From Cladorhizidae sp. MBARI D1340-BT2 (taxonomy: Eukaryota; Porifera; Demospongiae; Poecilosclerida; Cladorhizidae): a stretch of DNA of 64,000 nucleotides. The notes under the pieces were generated by a model. That model was given only the letters and a program-made list of their open reading frames with translations, was not told the DNA's origin and did no database searches. The stretch covers positions 992,001 through 1,056,000 of the forward strand of contig JAQNBH010000252.1 in NCBI GenBank assembly GCA_028752905.1, written 5' to 3'. Positions 1-9,997 of this stretch are shown in pieces (position 1 is the first letter of the stretch; each line of letters opens with the position of its first letter). Made by a program: the position numbers and the translations under genes.

Positions 1-126
1 CCAGTGAAAAACCACTACATTTATTGATAATCTGTTGACATGTTGCAGATAAGGGCCTTCTCTATCAGTTGACAAAATCTGGGACTTTGGTCTTGTTAAT
101 TAGGGCAGTTATGAATTGTACTCTTA

Positions 127-221
127 CTTGATGCTAAACATGTTAGCTTCGTAGATTATCCACACTTCACTGAATAGACTTGATGTATAGCTATTAAGAT
201 AGGACTCTCTAAGTGCTCTCT
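127..221 (+). repeat. Sub-repeat unit A1 (shown in monomer M1)
   Basis: The 95-bp first A half runs from cttgatgctaaacatg to tgctctct. It shares with A2 and A3 the blocks taaaca.gttagcttc, tccacacttcactg and acttgat.ta.agct. It recurs in every monomer at the same offset. It carries the diagnostic sites gaatagac/gaattgac and ctcttac/ctctaac (the latter just upstream). Confidence 0.9.
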
Positions 222-299
222 CTTGATACCAAACATCCATATATTCTGCACACTTCACTGTATGGACTTGCAAGATAGGTATCTCTCAGTGTTCTCTAT
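222..299 (+). repeat. Sub-repeat unit B1 (shown in monomer M1)
   Basis: The 78-bp B half begins cttgataccaaacatcc and ends tgttctctat. It is related to B2 and B3 through ccaaacatcc.tatattctgca and ..gataggt.tct. It holds the gtatgg/gtaatgg one-base indel that separates the 907- and 908-bp monomers. In M62 it has lost 8 bp. Confidence 0.9.
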
Positions 300-393
300 C
301 TTGAGCTAAACATGTTAGCTTCATAGATTCTCCACACTTCACTGAATAGACTTGATATATAGCTCTAAAGGTAGGCCTCTCTCTGTTCTCTCT
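300..393 (+). repeat. Sub-repeat unit A2 (shown in monomer M1)
   Basis: The 94-bp second A half begins cttgagctaaacatgttag. It matches A1 and A3 through gttagcttcatagattctcc and acacttcactg. The ctctctctgttc/ctctccctgttc difference that marks M17 and M30 lies in its 3' part. gagataaac in place of gagctaaac marks M52, M59, M66 and M70. Confidence 0.9.
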
Positions 394-463
394 CTTGATA
401 CCAAACATCCGTATATTCTGCATACATAGAATCACAAGATAGGTTTCTCTATGTGTTCTCTAT
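394..463 (+). repeat. Sub-repeat unit B2 (shown in monomer M1)
   Basis: The 70-bp second B half is the shortest. Relative to B1 and B3 it lacks part of the cacttcactgtaatgg block and has catacatagaatcac instead. It carries catccg/cattcg, which tracks with the TATA insertion, and the 2-bp loss in the 906-bp monomers. Confidence 0.88.
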
Positions 464-558
464 CTTGATGCTAAACAGGTTAGCTTCATAGATTCTCCAC
501 ACTTCACTGTATAAACTTGATATACAGCTATTAAGATAGGTCTCTCCCTGTGCTCTCT
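464..558 (+). repeat. Sub-repeat unit A3 (shown in monomer M1)
   Basis: The 95-bp third A half begins cttgatgctaaacaggttag. It contains the 8-bp block cactgtat (505-512) that is absent from eleven monomers, and the tacagc/tatagc site at 525. Like A1 it ends in the short form tgctctct of the anchor motif. Confidence 0.9.
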
Positions 559-648
559 GTTGATATCAAACATCCATAATATTCTGCACACTTCACTGTA
601 ATGGACTTGATATGATTCGAATGATAGGTTTCATTATGTGTTCTCTAT
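559..648 (+). repeat. Sub-repeat unit B3 (shown in monomer M1)
   Basis: The 90-bp third B half begins gttgatatcaaacatccata and ends tgttctctat. It is the longest B half because of atgattcgaatgatagg. The gcacac/gcaaac site (589) is here. cattatgtg becomes cattgtgtg in M51, M58, M65 and M69. Confidence 0.88.
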
Positions 649-907
649 CTTGATATTTGCCCTAATTTGGTCTATATGTTTCTCATTTTCCCCCAAAAAA
701 TCTTGTTATTTTGCCGTAAAGCTCATAACTTTTCTACTCTTTACCCAAAAAAGATAATTTTTATATCACCGGATAGCCCTTCTAATTATCTGTCTTTTGT
801 ACGTGCCAAAATTTTGAGTACTCTAAGTATTAGCAAGTTATGGTAATTTGAAATGGTAAGGTTTGCGATCTTTCCTGGCGTTTTCCAGTTGCCAAAGCGG
901 TGGCCTG
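649..907 (+). repeat. Monomer segment without internal repeats (shown in M1)
   Basis: After the last B half the sequence continues cttgatatttgcc and stops resembling the A/B units. Together with positions 1-126 of the next copy it forms about 385 bp that is single-copy within the monomer. It is A/T-rich up to about 860 and more G/C-rich from 861 to the junction. Stop codons break all long frames. No RNA-gene signature was found. Confidence 0.85.
686..700 (+). repeat. T/C/A homopolymer tract of constant length (shown in M1)
   Basis: The tract reads T4C5A6 here, T4C6A5 in most copies, T3C7A5 in others (for example M3, M4, M11, M39, M41) and T3C8A4 in M17, M20, M30, M33, M53, M54, M60 and M61. 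The total stays 15 bp in every form I compared. Boundaries therefore shift by substitution, not by gain or loss of bases. Confidence 0.85.
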
Positions 908-923
908 CCAGTGAAAAACCACT
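874..923. repeat. G/C-richer segment with short inverted repeats at the M1/M2 junction
   Basis: ctggc at 875-879 pairs with gccag at 907-911, tggc at 876-879 also pairs with gcca at 891-894, and gtgg at 900-903 pairs with ccac at 919-922. Stems are only 4-5 bp, so this is at most a weak dyad. It recurs at each junction. Several diagnostic substitutions (885 C/A, 898 C/A, and G/A six bases into the next monomer) fall in it. A protein-binding role is not shown. Confidence 0.4.
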
Positions 924-1814
924 ACATTTATTGATAATCTGTTGACATGTTGCAGATAAGGGCCTTCTCTATCAGTTGACAAAATCTGGGACTTTGGTCT
1001 TGTTAATTAGGGCAGTTATGAATTGTACTCTTACTTGATGCTAAACATGTTAGCTTCGTAGATTATCCACACTTCACTGAATAGACTTGATGTATAGCTA
1101 TTAAGATAGGACTCTCTAAGTGCTCTCTCTTGATACCAAACATCCATATATTCTGCACACTTCACTGTATGGACTTGCAAGATAGGTATCTCTCAGTGTT
1201 CTCTATCTTGAGCTAAACATGTTAGCTTCATAGATTCTCCACACTTCACTGAATAGACTTGATATATAGCTCTAAAGGTAGGCCTCTCTCTGTTCTCTCT
1301 CTTGATACCAAACATCCGTATATTCTGCATACATAGAATCACAAGATAGGTTTCTCTATGTGTTCTCTATCTTGATGCTAAACAGGTTAGCTTCATAGAT
1401 TCTCCACACTTCACTGTATAAACTTGATATATAGCTATTAAGATAGGTCTCTCCCTGTGCTCTCTGTTGATATCAAACATCCATAATATTCTGCAAACTT
1501 CACTGTAATGGACTTGATATGATTCGAATGATAGGTTTCATTATGTGTTCTCTATCTTGATATTTGCCCTAATTTGGTCTATATGTTTCTCATTTTCCCC
1601 CCAAAAATCTTGTTATTTTGCCGTAAAGCTCATAACTTTTCTATACTTTACCCCAAAAAGATCATTTTTATATCACCGGATAGCCCTTCTAATTATCTGT
1701 CTTTTGTATGTGCCAAAATTTTGAGTACTCTAAGTATTAGCAAGTTATGATGATTTGAAGTGGTAAGGTTTGCGATCTTTCCTGGCGTTTTACAGTTGCC
1801 AAAGCGGTGGCCTG
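908..1814 (+). repeat. Satellite monomer M2 (907 bp)
   Basis: Carries gtatgg, tatagc, gcaaac, gatca, gtatgtgcc, tgatgattt and ttttacag, like M9 and M45. The T at 1644 (ctatac) is private. Confidence 0.93.
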
Positions 1815-2722
1815 CCAGTAAAAAACCACTACATTTATTGATAATCTGTTGACATGTTGCAGATAAGGGCCTTCTCTATCAGTTGACAAAATCTGGGACT
1901 TTGGTCTTGTTAATTAGGGCAGTTATGAATTGTACTCTTACTTGATGCTAAACATGTTAGCTTCGTAGATTATCCACACTTCACTGAATAGACTTGATGT
2001 ATAGCTATTAAGATAGGACTCTCTAAGTGCTCTCTCTTGATACCAAACATCCTTATATTCTGCACACTTCACTGTAATGGACTTGCAAGATAGGTATCGC
2101 TCAGTGTTCTCTATCTTGAGCTAAACATGTTAGCTTCATAGATTCTCCACACTTCACTGAATAGACTTGATATATAGCTCTAAAGGTAGGCCTCTCTCTG
2201 TTCTCTCTCTTGATACCAAACATCCGTATATTCTGCATACATAGAATCACAAGATAGGTTTCTCTATGTGTTCTCTATCTTGATGCTAAACAGGTTAGCT
2301 TCATAGATTCTCCACACTTCACTGTATAAACTTGATATATAGCTATTAAGATAGGTCTCTCCCTGTGCTCTCTGTTGATATCAAACATCCATAATATTCT
2401 GCAAACTTCACTGTAATGGACTTGATATGATTCGAATGATAGGTTTCATTATGTGTTCTCTATCTTGATATTTGCCCTAATTTGGTCTATATGTTTCTCA
2501 TTTCCCCCCCAAAAATCTTGTTATTTTGCCGTAAAGCTCATAACTTTTCTACACTTTACCCAAAAAAGATAATTTTTATATCACTGGATAGCCCTTCTAA
2601 TTATCTGTCTTTTGTACGTGCCAAAATTTTGAGTACTCTAAGTATTAGCAAGTTATGGTGATTTGAAGTGGTAAGGTTTGCGATCTTTCCTGGCGTTTTC
2701 CAGTTGCCAAAGCGGTGGCCTG
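1815..2722 (+). repeat. Satellite monomer M3 (908 bp)
   Basis: Starts ccagtaaaaaacc, has catccttatatt, T3C7A5 and the cactgg site, as do M10 and (except for the tract) M46. The G at 2099 (tatcgctc) is private. Confidence 0.93.
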
Positions 2723-3634
2723 CCAGTGAAAAACCACTATATACATTTATTGATAATCTGTTGACTTGTTGCAGATAAGGGCCTTCTCTATCAGTTGACA
2801 AAATCTGGGACTTTGGTCTTGTTAATTAGGGCAGTTATGAATTGTACTCTTACTTGATGCTAAACATGTTAGCTTCGTAGATTATCCACACTTCACTGAA
2901 TAGACTTGATGTATAGCTATTAAGATAGGACTCTCTAAGTGCTCTCTCTTGATACCAAACATCCATATATTCTGCACACTTCACTGTAATGGACTTGCAA
3001 GATAGGTATCTCTCAGTGTTCTCTATCTTGAGCTAAACATGTTAGCTTCATAGATTCTCCACACTTCACTGAATAGACTTGATATATAGCTCTAAAGGTA
3101 GGCCTCTCTCTGTTCTCTCTCTTGATACCAAACATTCGTATATTCTGCATACATAGAATCACAAGATAGGTTTCTCTATGTGTTCTCTATCTTGATGCTA
3201 AACAGGTTAGCTTCATAGATTCTCCACACTTCACTGTATAAACTTGATATACAGCTATTAAGATAGGTCTCTCCCTGTGCTCTCTGTTGATATCAAACAT
3301 CCATAATATTCTGCACACTTCACTGTAATGGACTTGATATGATTCGAATGATAGGTTTCATTATGTGTTCTCTATCTTGATATTTGCCCTAATTTGGTCT
3401 ATATGTTTCTCATTTCCCCCCCAAAAATCTTGTTATTTTGCCGTAAAGCTCATAACTTTTCTACACTTTACCCCAAAAAGATCATTTTTATATCACCGGA
3501 TAGCCCTTCTAATTATCTGTCTTTTGTACGTGCCAAAATTTTGAGTACTCTAAGTATTAGCAAGTTATGGTGATTTGAAGTGGTAAGGTTTGCGATCTTT
3601 CCTGGCGTTTTCCAGTTGCCAAAGCGGTGGCCTG
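2723..3634 (+). repeat. Satellite monomer M4 (912 bp, TATA type)
   Basis: TATA is inserted at 2740-2743. It is linked to gacttg, cattcg, tacagc, T3C7A5 and gatca. M6 and M11 appear identical in type. Confidence 0.93.
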
Positions 3635-4542
3635 CCAGTGAAAAACCACTACATTTATTGATAATCTGTTGACTTGTTGCAGATAAGGGCCTTCTCTATC
3701 AGTTGACAAAATCTGGGACTTTGGTCTTGTTAATTAGGGCAGTTATGAATTGTACTCTTACTTGATGCTAAACATGTTAGCTTCGTAGATTATCCACACT
3801 TCACTGAATAGACTTGATGTATAGCTATTAAGATAGGACTCTCTAAGTGCTCTCTCTTGATACCAAACATCCATATATTCTGCACACTTCACTGTAATGG
3901 ACTTGCAAGATAGGTATCTCTCAGTGTTCTCTATCTTGAGCTAAACATGTTAGCTTCATAGATTCTCCACACTTCACTGAATAGACTTGATATATAGCTC
4001 TAAAGGTAGGCCTCTCTCTGTTCTCTCTCTTGATACCAAACATCCGTATATTCTGCATACATAGAATCACAAGATAGGTTTCTCTATGTGTTCTCTATCT
4101 TGATGCTAAACAGGTTAGCTTCATAGATTCTCCACACTTCACTGTATAAACTTGATATACAGCTATTAAGATAGGTCTCTCCCTGTGCTCTCTGTTGATA
4201 TCAAACATCCATAATATTCTGCACACTTCACTGTAATGGACTTGATATGATTCGAATGATAGGTTTCATTATGTGTTCTCTATCTTGATATTTGCCCTAA
4301 TTTGGTCTATATGTTTCTCATTTTCCCCCCAAAAATCTTGTTATTTTGCCGTAAAGCTCATAACTTTTCTACACTTTACCCAAAAAAGATAATTTTTATA
4401 TCACCGGATAGCCCTTCTAATTATCTGTCTTTTGTAAGTGCCAAAATTTTGAGTACTCTAAGTATTAGCAAGTTATGGTGATTTGAAGTGGTAAGGTTTG
4501 CGATCTTTCCTGGCGTTTTACAGTTGCCAAAGCGGTGGCCTG
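3635..4542 (+). repeat. Satellite monomer M5 (908 bp)
   Basis: Carries gacttg, tacagc, gcacac, gataa, gtaagtgcc and ttttacag. The same type as M12 and M25. Confidence 0.93.
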
Positions 4543-5454
4543 CCAGTGAAAAACCACTATATACATTTATTGATAATCTGTTGACTTGTTGCAGATAAGG
4601 GCCTTCTCTATCAGTTGACAAAATCTGGGACTTTGGTCTTGTTAATTAGGGCAGTTATGAATTGTACTCTTACTTGATGCTAAACATGTTAGCTTCGTAG
4701 ATTATCCACACTTCACTGAATAGACTTGATGTATAGCTATTAAGATAGGACTCTCTAAGTGCTCTCTCTTGATACCAAACATCCATATATTCTGCACACT
4801 TCACTGTAATGGACTTGCAAGATAGGTATCTCTCAGTGTTCTCTATCTTGAGCTAAACATGTTAGCTTCATAGATTCTCCACACTTCACTGAATAGACTT
4901 GATATATAGCTCTAAAGGTAGGCCTCTCTCTGTTCTCTCTCTTGATACCAAACATTCGTATATTCTGCATACATAGAATCACAAGATAGGTTTCTCTATG
5001 TGTTCTCTATCTTGATGCTAAACAGGTTAGCTTCATAGATTCTCCACACTTCACTGTATAAACTTGATATACAGCTATTAAGATAGGTCTCTCCCTGTGC
5101 TCTCTGTTGATATCAAACATCCATAATATTCTGCACACTTCACTGTAATGGACTTGATATGATTCGAATGATAGGTTTCATTATGTGTTCTCTATCTTGA
5201 TATTTGCCCTAATTTGGTCTATATGTTTCTCATTTCCCCCCCAAAAATCTTGTTATTTTGCCGTAAAGCTCATAACTTTTCTACACTTTACCCCAAAAAG
5301 ATCATTTTTATATCACCGGATAGCCCTTCTAATTATCTGTCTTTTGTACGTGCCAAAATTTTGAGTACTCTAAGTATTAGCAAGTTATGGTGATTTGAAG
5401 TGGTAAGGTTTGCGATCTTTCCTGGCGTTTTCCAGTTGCCAAAGCGGTGGCCTG
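4543..5454 (+). repeat. Satellite monomer M6 (912 bp, TATA type)
   Basis: TATA is inserted at 4560-4563. All other diagnostic sites equal those of M4. Confidence 0.93.
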
Positions 5455-6362
5455 CCAGTGAAAAACCACTACATTTATTGATAATCTGTTGACTTGTTGC
5501 AGATAAGGGCCTTCTCTATCAGTTGACAAAATCTGGGACTTTGGTCTTGTTAATTAGGGCAGTTATGAATTGTACTCTTACTTGATGCTAAACATGTTAG
5601 CTTCGTAGATTATCCACACTTCACTGAATAGACTTGATGTATAGCTATTAAGATAGGACTCTCTAAGTGCTCTCTCTTGATACCAAACATCCATATATTC
5701 TGCACACTTCACTGTAATGGACTTGCAAGATAGGTATCTCTCAGTGTTCTCTATCTTGAGCTAAACATGTTAGCTTCATAGATTCTCCACACTTCACTGA
5801 ATAGACTTGATATATAGCTCTAAAGGTAGGCCTCTCTCTGTTCTCTCTCTTGATACCAAACATCCGTATATTCTGCATACATAGAATCACAAGATAGGTT
5901 TCTCTATGTGTTCTCTATCTTGATGCTAAACAGGTTAGCTTCATAGATTCTCCACACTTCACTGTATAAACTTGATATACAGCTATTAAGATAGGTCTCT
6001 CCCTGTGCTCTCTGTTGATATCAAACATCCATAATATTCTGCACACTTCACTGTAATGGACTTGATATGATTCGAATGATAGGTTTCATTATGTGTTCTC
6101 TATCTTGATATTTGCCCTAATTTGGTCTATATGTTTCTCATTTTCCCCCCAAAAATCTTGTTATTTTGCCGTAAAGCTCATAACTTTTCTACACTTTACC
6201 CAAAAAAGATAATTTTTATATCACCGGATAGCCCTTCTAATTATCTGTCTTTTGTACGTGCCAAAATTTTGAGTACTCTAAGTATTAGCAAGTTATGGTG
6301 ATTTGAAGTGGTAAGGTTTGCGATCTTTCCTGGCGTTTTCCAGTTGCCAAAGCGGTGGCCTG
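5455..6362 (+). repeat. Satellite monomer M7 (908 bp)
   Basis: Like M5 but with gtacgtgcc and ttttccag, so its 3' part comes from a different type. Confidence 0.93.
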
Positions 6363-7270
6363 CCAGTGAAAAACCACTACATTTATTGATAATCTGTTGA
6401 CATGTTGCAGATAAGGGCCTTCTCTATCAGTTGACAAAATCTGGGACTTTGGTCTTGTTAATTAGGGCAGTTATGAATTGTACTCTTACTTGATGCTAAA
6501 CATGTTAGCTTCGTAGATTATCCACACTTCACTGAATAGACTTGATGTATAGCTATTAAGATAGGACTCTCTAAGTGCTCTCTCTTGATATCAAACATCC
6601 ATATATTCTGCACACTTCACTGTAATGGACTTGCAAGATAGGTATCTCTCAGTGTTCTCTATCTTGAGCTAAACATGTTAGCTTCATAGATTCTCCACAC
6701 TTCACTGAATAGACTTGATATATAGCTCTAAAGGTAGGCCTCTCTCTGTTCTCTCTCTTGATACCAAACATCCGTATATTCTGCATACATAGAATCACAA
6801 GATAGGTTTCTCTATGTGTTCTCTATCTTGATGCTAAACAGGTTAGCTTCATAGATTCTCCACACTTCACTGTATAAACTTGATATATAGCTATTAAGAT
6901 AGGTCTCTCCCTGTGCTCTCTGTTGATATCAAACATCCATAATATTCTGCAAACTTCACTGTAATGGACTTGATATGATTCGAATGATAGGTTTCATTAT
7001 GTGTTCTCTATCTTGATATTTGCCCTAATTTGGTCTATATGTTTCTCATTTTCCCCCCAAAAATCTTGTTATTTTGCCGTAAAGCTCATAACTTTTCTAC
7101 ACTTTACCCCAAAAAGATCATTTTTATATCACCGGATAGCCCTTCTAATTATCTGTCTTTTGTACGTGCCAAAATTTTGAGTACTCTAAGTATTAGCAAG
7201 TTATGGTAATTTGAAATGGTAAGGTTTGCGATCTTTCCTGGCGTTTTCCAGTTGCCAAAGCGGTGGCCTG
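6363..7270 (+). repeat. Satellite monomer M8 (908 bp, hybrid)
   Basis: Begins like M14 (gatatcaaacatccat, gtaatgg, tatagc) and ends like anchor M1 (taatttgaaatgg), but with ctacac and gatca. Confidence 0.9.
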
Positions 7271-8177
7271 CCAGTGAAAAACCACTACATTTATTGATAA
7301 TCTGTTGACATGTTGCAGATAAGGGCCTTCTCTATCAGTTGACAAAATCTGGGACTTTGGTCTTGTTAATTAGGGCAGTTATGAATTGTACTCTTACTTG
7401 ATGCTAAACATGTTAGCTTCGTAGATTATCCACACTTCACTGAATAGACTTGATGTATAGCTATTAAGATAGGACTCTCTAAGTGCTCTCTCTTGATACC
7501 AAACATCCATATATTCTGCACACTTCACTGTATGGACTTGCAAGATAGGTATCTCTCAGTGTTCTCTATCTTGAGCTAAACATGTTAGCTTCATAGATTC
7601 TCCACACTTCACTGAATAGACTTGATATATAGCTCTAAAGGTAGGCCTCTCTCTGTTCTCTCTCTTGATACCAAACATCCGTATATTCTGCATACATAGA
7701 ATCACAAGATAGGTTTCTCTATGTGTTCTCTATCTTGATGCTAAACAGGTTAGCTTCATAGATTCTCCACACTTCACTGTATAAACTTGATATATAGCTA
7801 TTAAGATAGGTCTCTCCCTGTGCTCTCTGTTGATATCAAACATCCATAATATTCTGCAAACTTCACTGTAATGGACTTGATATGATTCGAATGATAGGTT
7901 TCATTATGTGTTCTCTATCTTGATATTTGCCCTAATTTGGTCTATATGTTTCTCATTTTCCCCCCAAAAATCTTGTTATTTTGCCGTAAAGCTCATAACT
8001 TTTCTACACTTTACCCCAAAAAGATCATTTTTATATCACCGGATAGCCCTTCTAATTATCTGTCTTTTGTATGTGCCAAAATTTTGAGTACTCTAAGTAT
8101 TAGCAAGTTATGATGATTTGAAGTGGTAAGGTTTGCGATCTTTCCTGGCGTTTTACAGTTGCCAAAGCGGTGGCCTG
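7271..8177 (+). repeat. Satellite monomer M9 (907 bp)
   Basis: Counterpart of M2 at offset 6363, with ctacac in place of M2's private ctatac. Confidence 0.93.
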
Positions 8178-9085
8178 CCAGTAAAAAACCACTACATTTA
8201 TTGATAATCTGTTGACATGTTGCAGATAAGGGCCTTCTCTATCAGTTGACAAAATCTGGGACTTTGGTCTTGTTAATTAGGGCAGTTATGAATTGTACTC
8301 TTACTTGATGCTAAACATGTTAGCTTCGTAGATTATCCACACTTCACTGAATAGACTTGATGTATAGCTATTAAGATAGGACTCTCTAAGTGCTCTCTCT
8401 TGATACCAAACATCCTTATATTCTGCACACTTCACTGTAATGGACTTGCAAGATAGGTATCTCTCAGTGTTCTCTATCTTGAGCTAAACATGTTAGCTTC
8501 ATAGATTCTCCACACTTCACTGAATAGACTTGATATATAGCTCTAAAGGTAGGCCTCTCTCTGTTCTCTCTCTTGATACCAAACATCCGTATATTCTGCA
8601 TACATAGAATCACAAGATAGGTTTCTCTATGTGTTCTCTATCTTGATGCTAAACAGGTTAGCTTCATAGATTCTCCACACTTCACTGTATAAACTTGATA
8701 TATAGCTATTAAGATAGGTCTCTCCCTGTGCTCTCTGTTGATATCAAACATCCATAATATTCTGCAAACTTCACTGTAATGGACTTGATATGATTCGAAT
8801 GATAGGTTTCATTATGTGTTCTCTATCTTGATATTTGCCCTAATTTGGTCTATATGTTTCTCATTTCCCCCCCAAAAATCTTGTTATTTTGCCGTAAAGC
8901 TCATAACTTTTCTACACTTTACCCAAAAAAGATAATTTTTATATCACTGGATAGCCCTTCTAATTATCTGTCTTTTGTACGTGCCAAAATTTTGAGTACT
9001 CTAAGTATTAGCAAGTTATGGTGATTTGAAGTGGTAAGGTTTGCGATCTTTCCTGGCGTTTTCCAGTTGCCAAAGCGGTGGCCTG
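8178..9085 (+). repeat. Satellite monomer M10 (908 bp)
   Basis: Counterpart of M3: gtaaaaaacc start, catcctta and cactgg. It has the usual tatctctc instead of M3's tatcgctc. Confidence 0.93.
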
Positions 9086-9997
9086 CCAGTGAAAAACCAC
9101 TATATACATTTATTGATAATCTGTTGACTTGTTGCAGATAAGGGCCTTCTCTATCAGTTGACAAAATCTGGGACTTTGGTCTTGTTAATTAGGGCAGTTA
9201 TGAATTGTACTCTTACTTGATGCTAAACATGTTAGCTTCGTAGATTATCCACACTTCACTGAATAGACTTGATGTATAGCTATTAAGATAGGACTCTCTA
9301 AGTGCTCTCTCTTGATACCAAACATCCATATATTCTGCACACTTCACTGTAATGGACTTGCAAGATAGGTATCTCTCAGTGTTCTCTATCTTGAGCTAAA
9401 CATGTTAGCTTCATAGATTCTCCACACTTCACTGAATAGACTTGATATATAGCTCTAAAGGTAGGCCTCTCTCTGTTCTCTCTCTTGATACCAAACATTC
9501 GTATATTCTGCATACATAGAATCACAAGATAGGTTTCTCTATGTGTTCTCTATCTTGATGCTAAACAGGTTAGCTTCATAGATTCTCCACACTTCACTGT
9601 ATAAACTTGATATACAGCTATTAAGATAGGTCTCTCCCTGTGCTCTCTGTTGATATCAAACATCCATAATATTCTGCACACTTCACTGTAATGGACTTGA
9701 TATGATTCGAATGATAGGTTTCATTATGTGTTCTCTATCTTGATATTTGCCCTAATTTGGTCTATATGTTTCTCATTTCCCCCCCAAAAATCTTGTTATT
9801 TTGCCGTAAAGCTCATAACTTTTCTACACTTTACCCCAAAAAGATCATTTTTATATCACCGGATAGCCCTTCTAATTATCTGTCTTTTGTACGTGCCAAA
9901 ATTTTGAGTACTCTAAGTATTAGCAAGTTATGGTGATTTGAAGTGGTAAGGTTTGCGATCTTTCCTGGCGTTTTCCAGTTGCCAAAGCGGTGGCCTG
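9086..9997 (+). repeat. Satellite monomer M11 (912 bp, TATA type)
   Basis: TATA is inserted at 9103-9106, with cattcg and T3C7A5 as in M4. It is the last TATA copy before a gap of about 32 kb. Confidence 0.93.

Larger units (their letters stand above)
1..907 (+). repeat. Satellite monomer M1 (907 bp, anchor type)
   Basis: Anchor features are ctactc at 734-739, T4C5A6, gtatgg, tacagc, gcacac, gataa and taatttgaaatgg. The closest relatives are M44 and M48. Confidence 0.93.
2723..6362 (+). repeat. Duplicated dimer M4-M5 / M6-M7 (2 x 1820 bp)
   Basis: M4-M5 (2723-4542) and M6-M7 (4543-6362) are both a 912-bp TATA monomer followed by a 908-bp gacttg monomer. M5 and M7 differ at gtaagtgcc/gtacgtgcc and ttttacag/ttttccag. 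The block I counterpart at 9086-10905 (M11-M12) has a single such dimer, so the extra pair is a local gain or a loss elsewhere. Confidence 0.8.

Noticed and set aside
31..76. Two ttgaca boxes resembling a bacterial -35 element
   Set aside because: No suitably spaced -10 element followed by a gene, and the context is a eukaryotic-type satellite with no coding sequence.
100..113. ttagggc once per monomer, telomere-like
   Set aside because: Single ttaggg occurrences are about 907 bp apart with no tandem ttaggg run.
300..463. tgttct hexamers as steroid-receptor half sites
   Set aside because: They are isolated half sites within a pyrimidine-rich repeat edge, with no inverted partner at 3-bp spacing.
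604..632. gattcgaatgat resembles a tRNA T-loop / Pol III B box
   Set aside because: Only the central ttcgaat matches. No cloverleaf, acceptor pairing or A box at a suitable distance is visible, and the stretch aligns with unit B3 of the satellite.
874..923. Intrinsic terminator or stable hairpin at the monomer junction
   Set aside because: Stems are only 4-5 bp with competing pairings and no T run following; kept only as a weak inverted-repeat feature.
2601..2801. A 66-codon minus-strand open frame, repeated at 4421, 8964, 41558, 44284, 50640, 56988 and 60622
   Set aside because: It is open only in the eight TATA-insertion monomers, because the 4 bp shift the frame. It needs a TTG start, spans the monomer junction, and changes residues with the satellite variants. 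It is a by-product of the repeat, not a gene.
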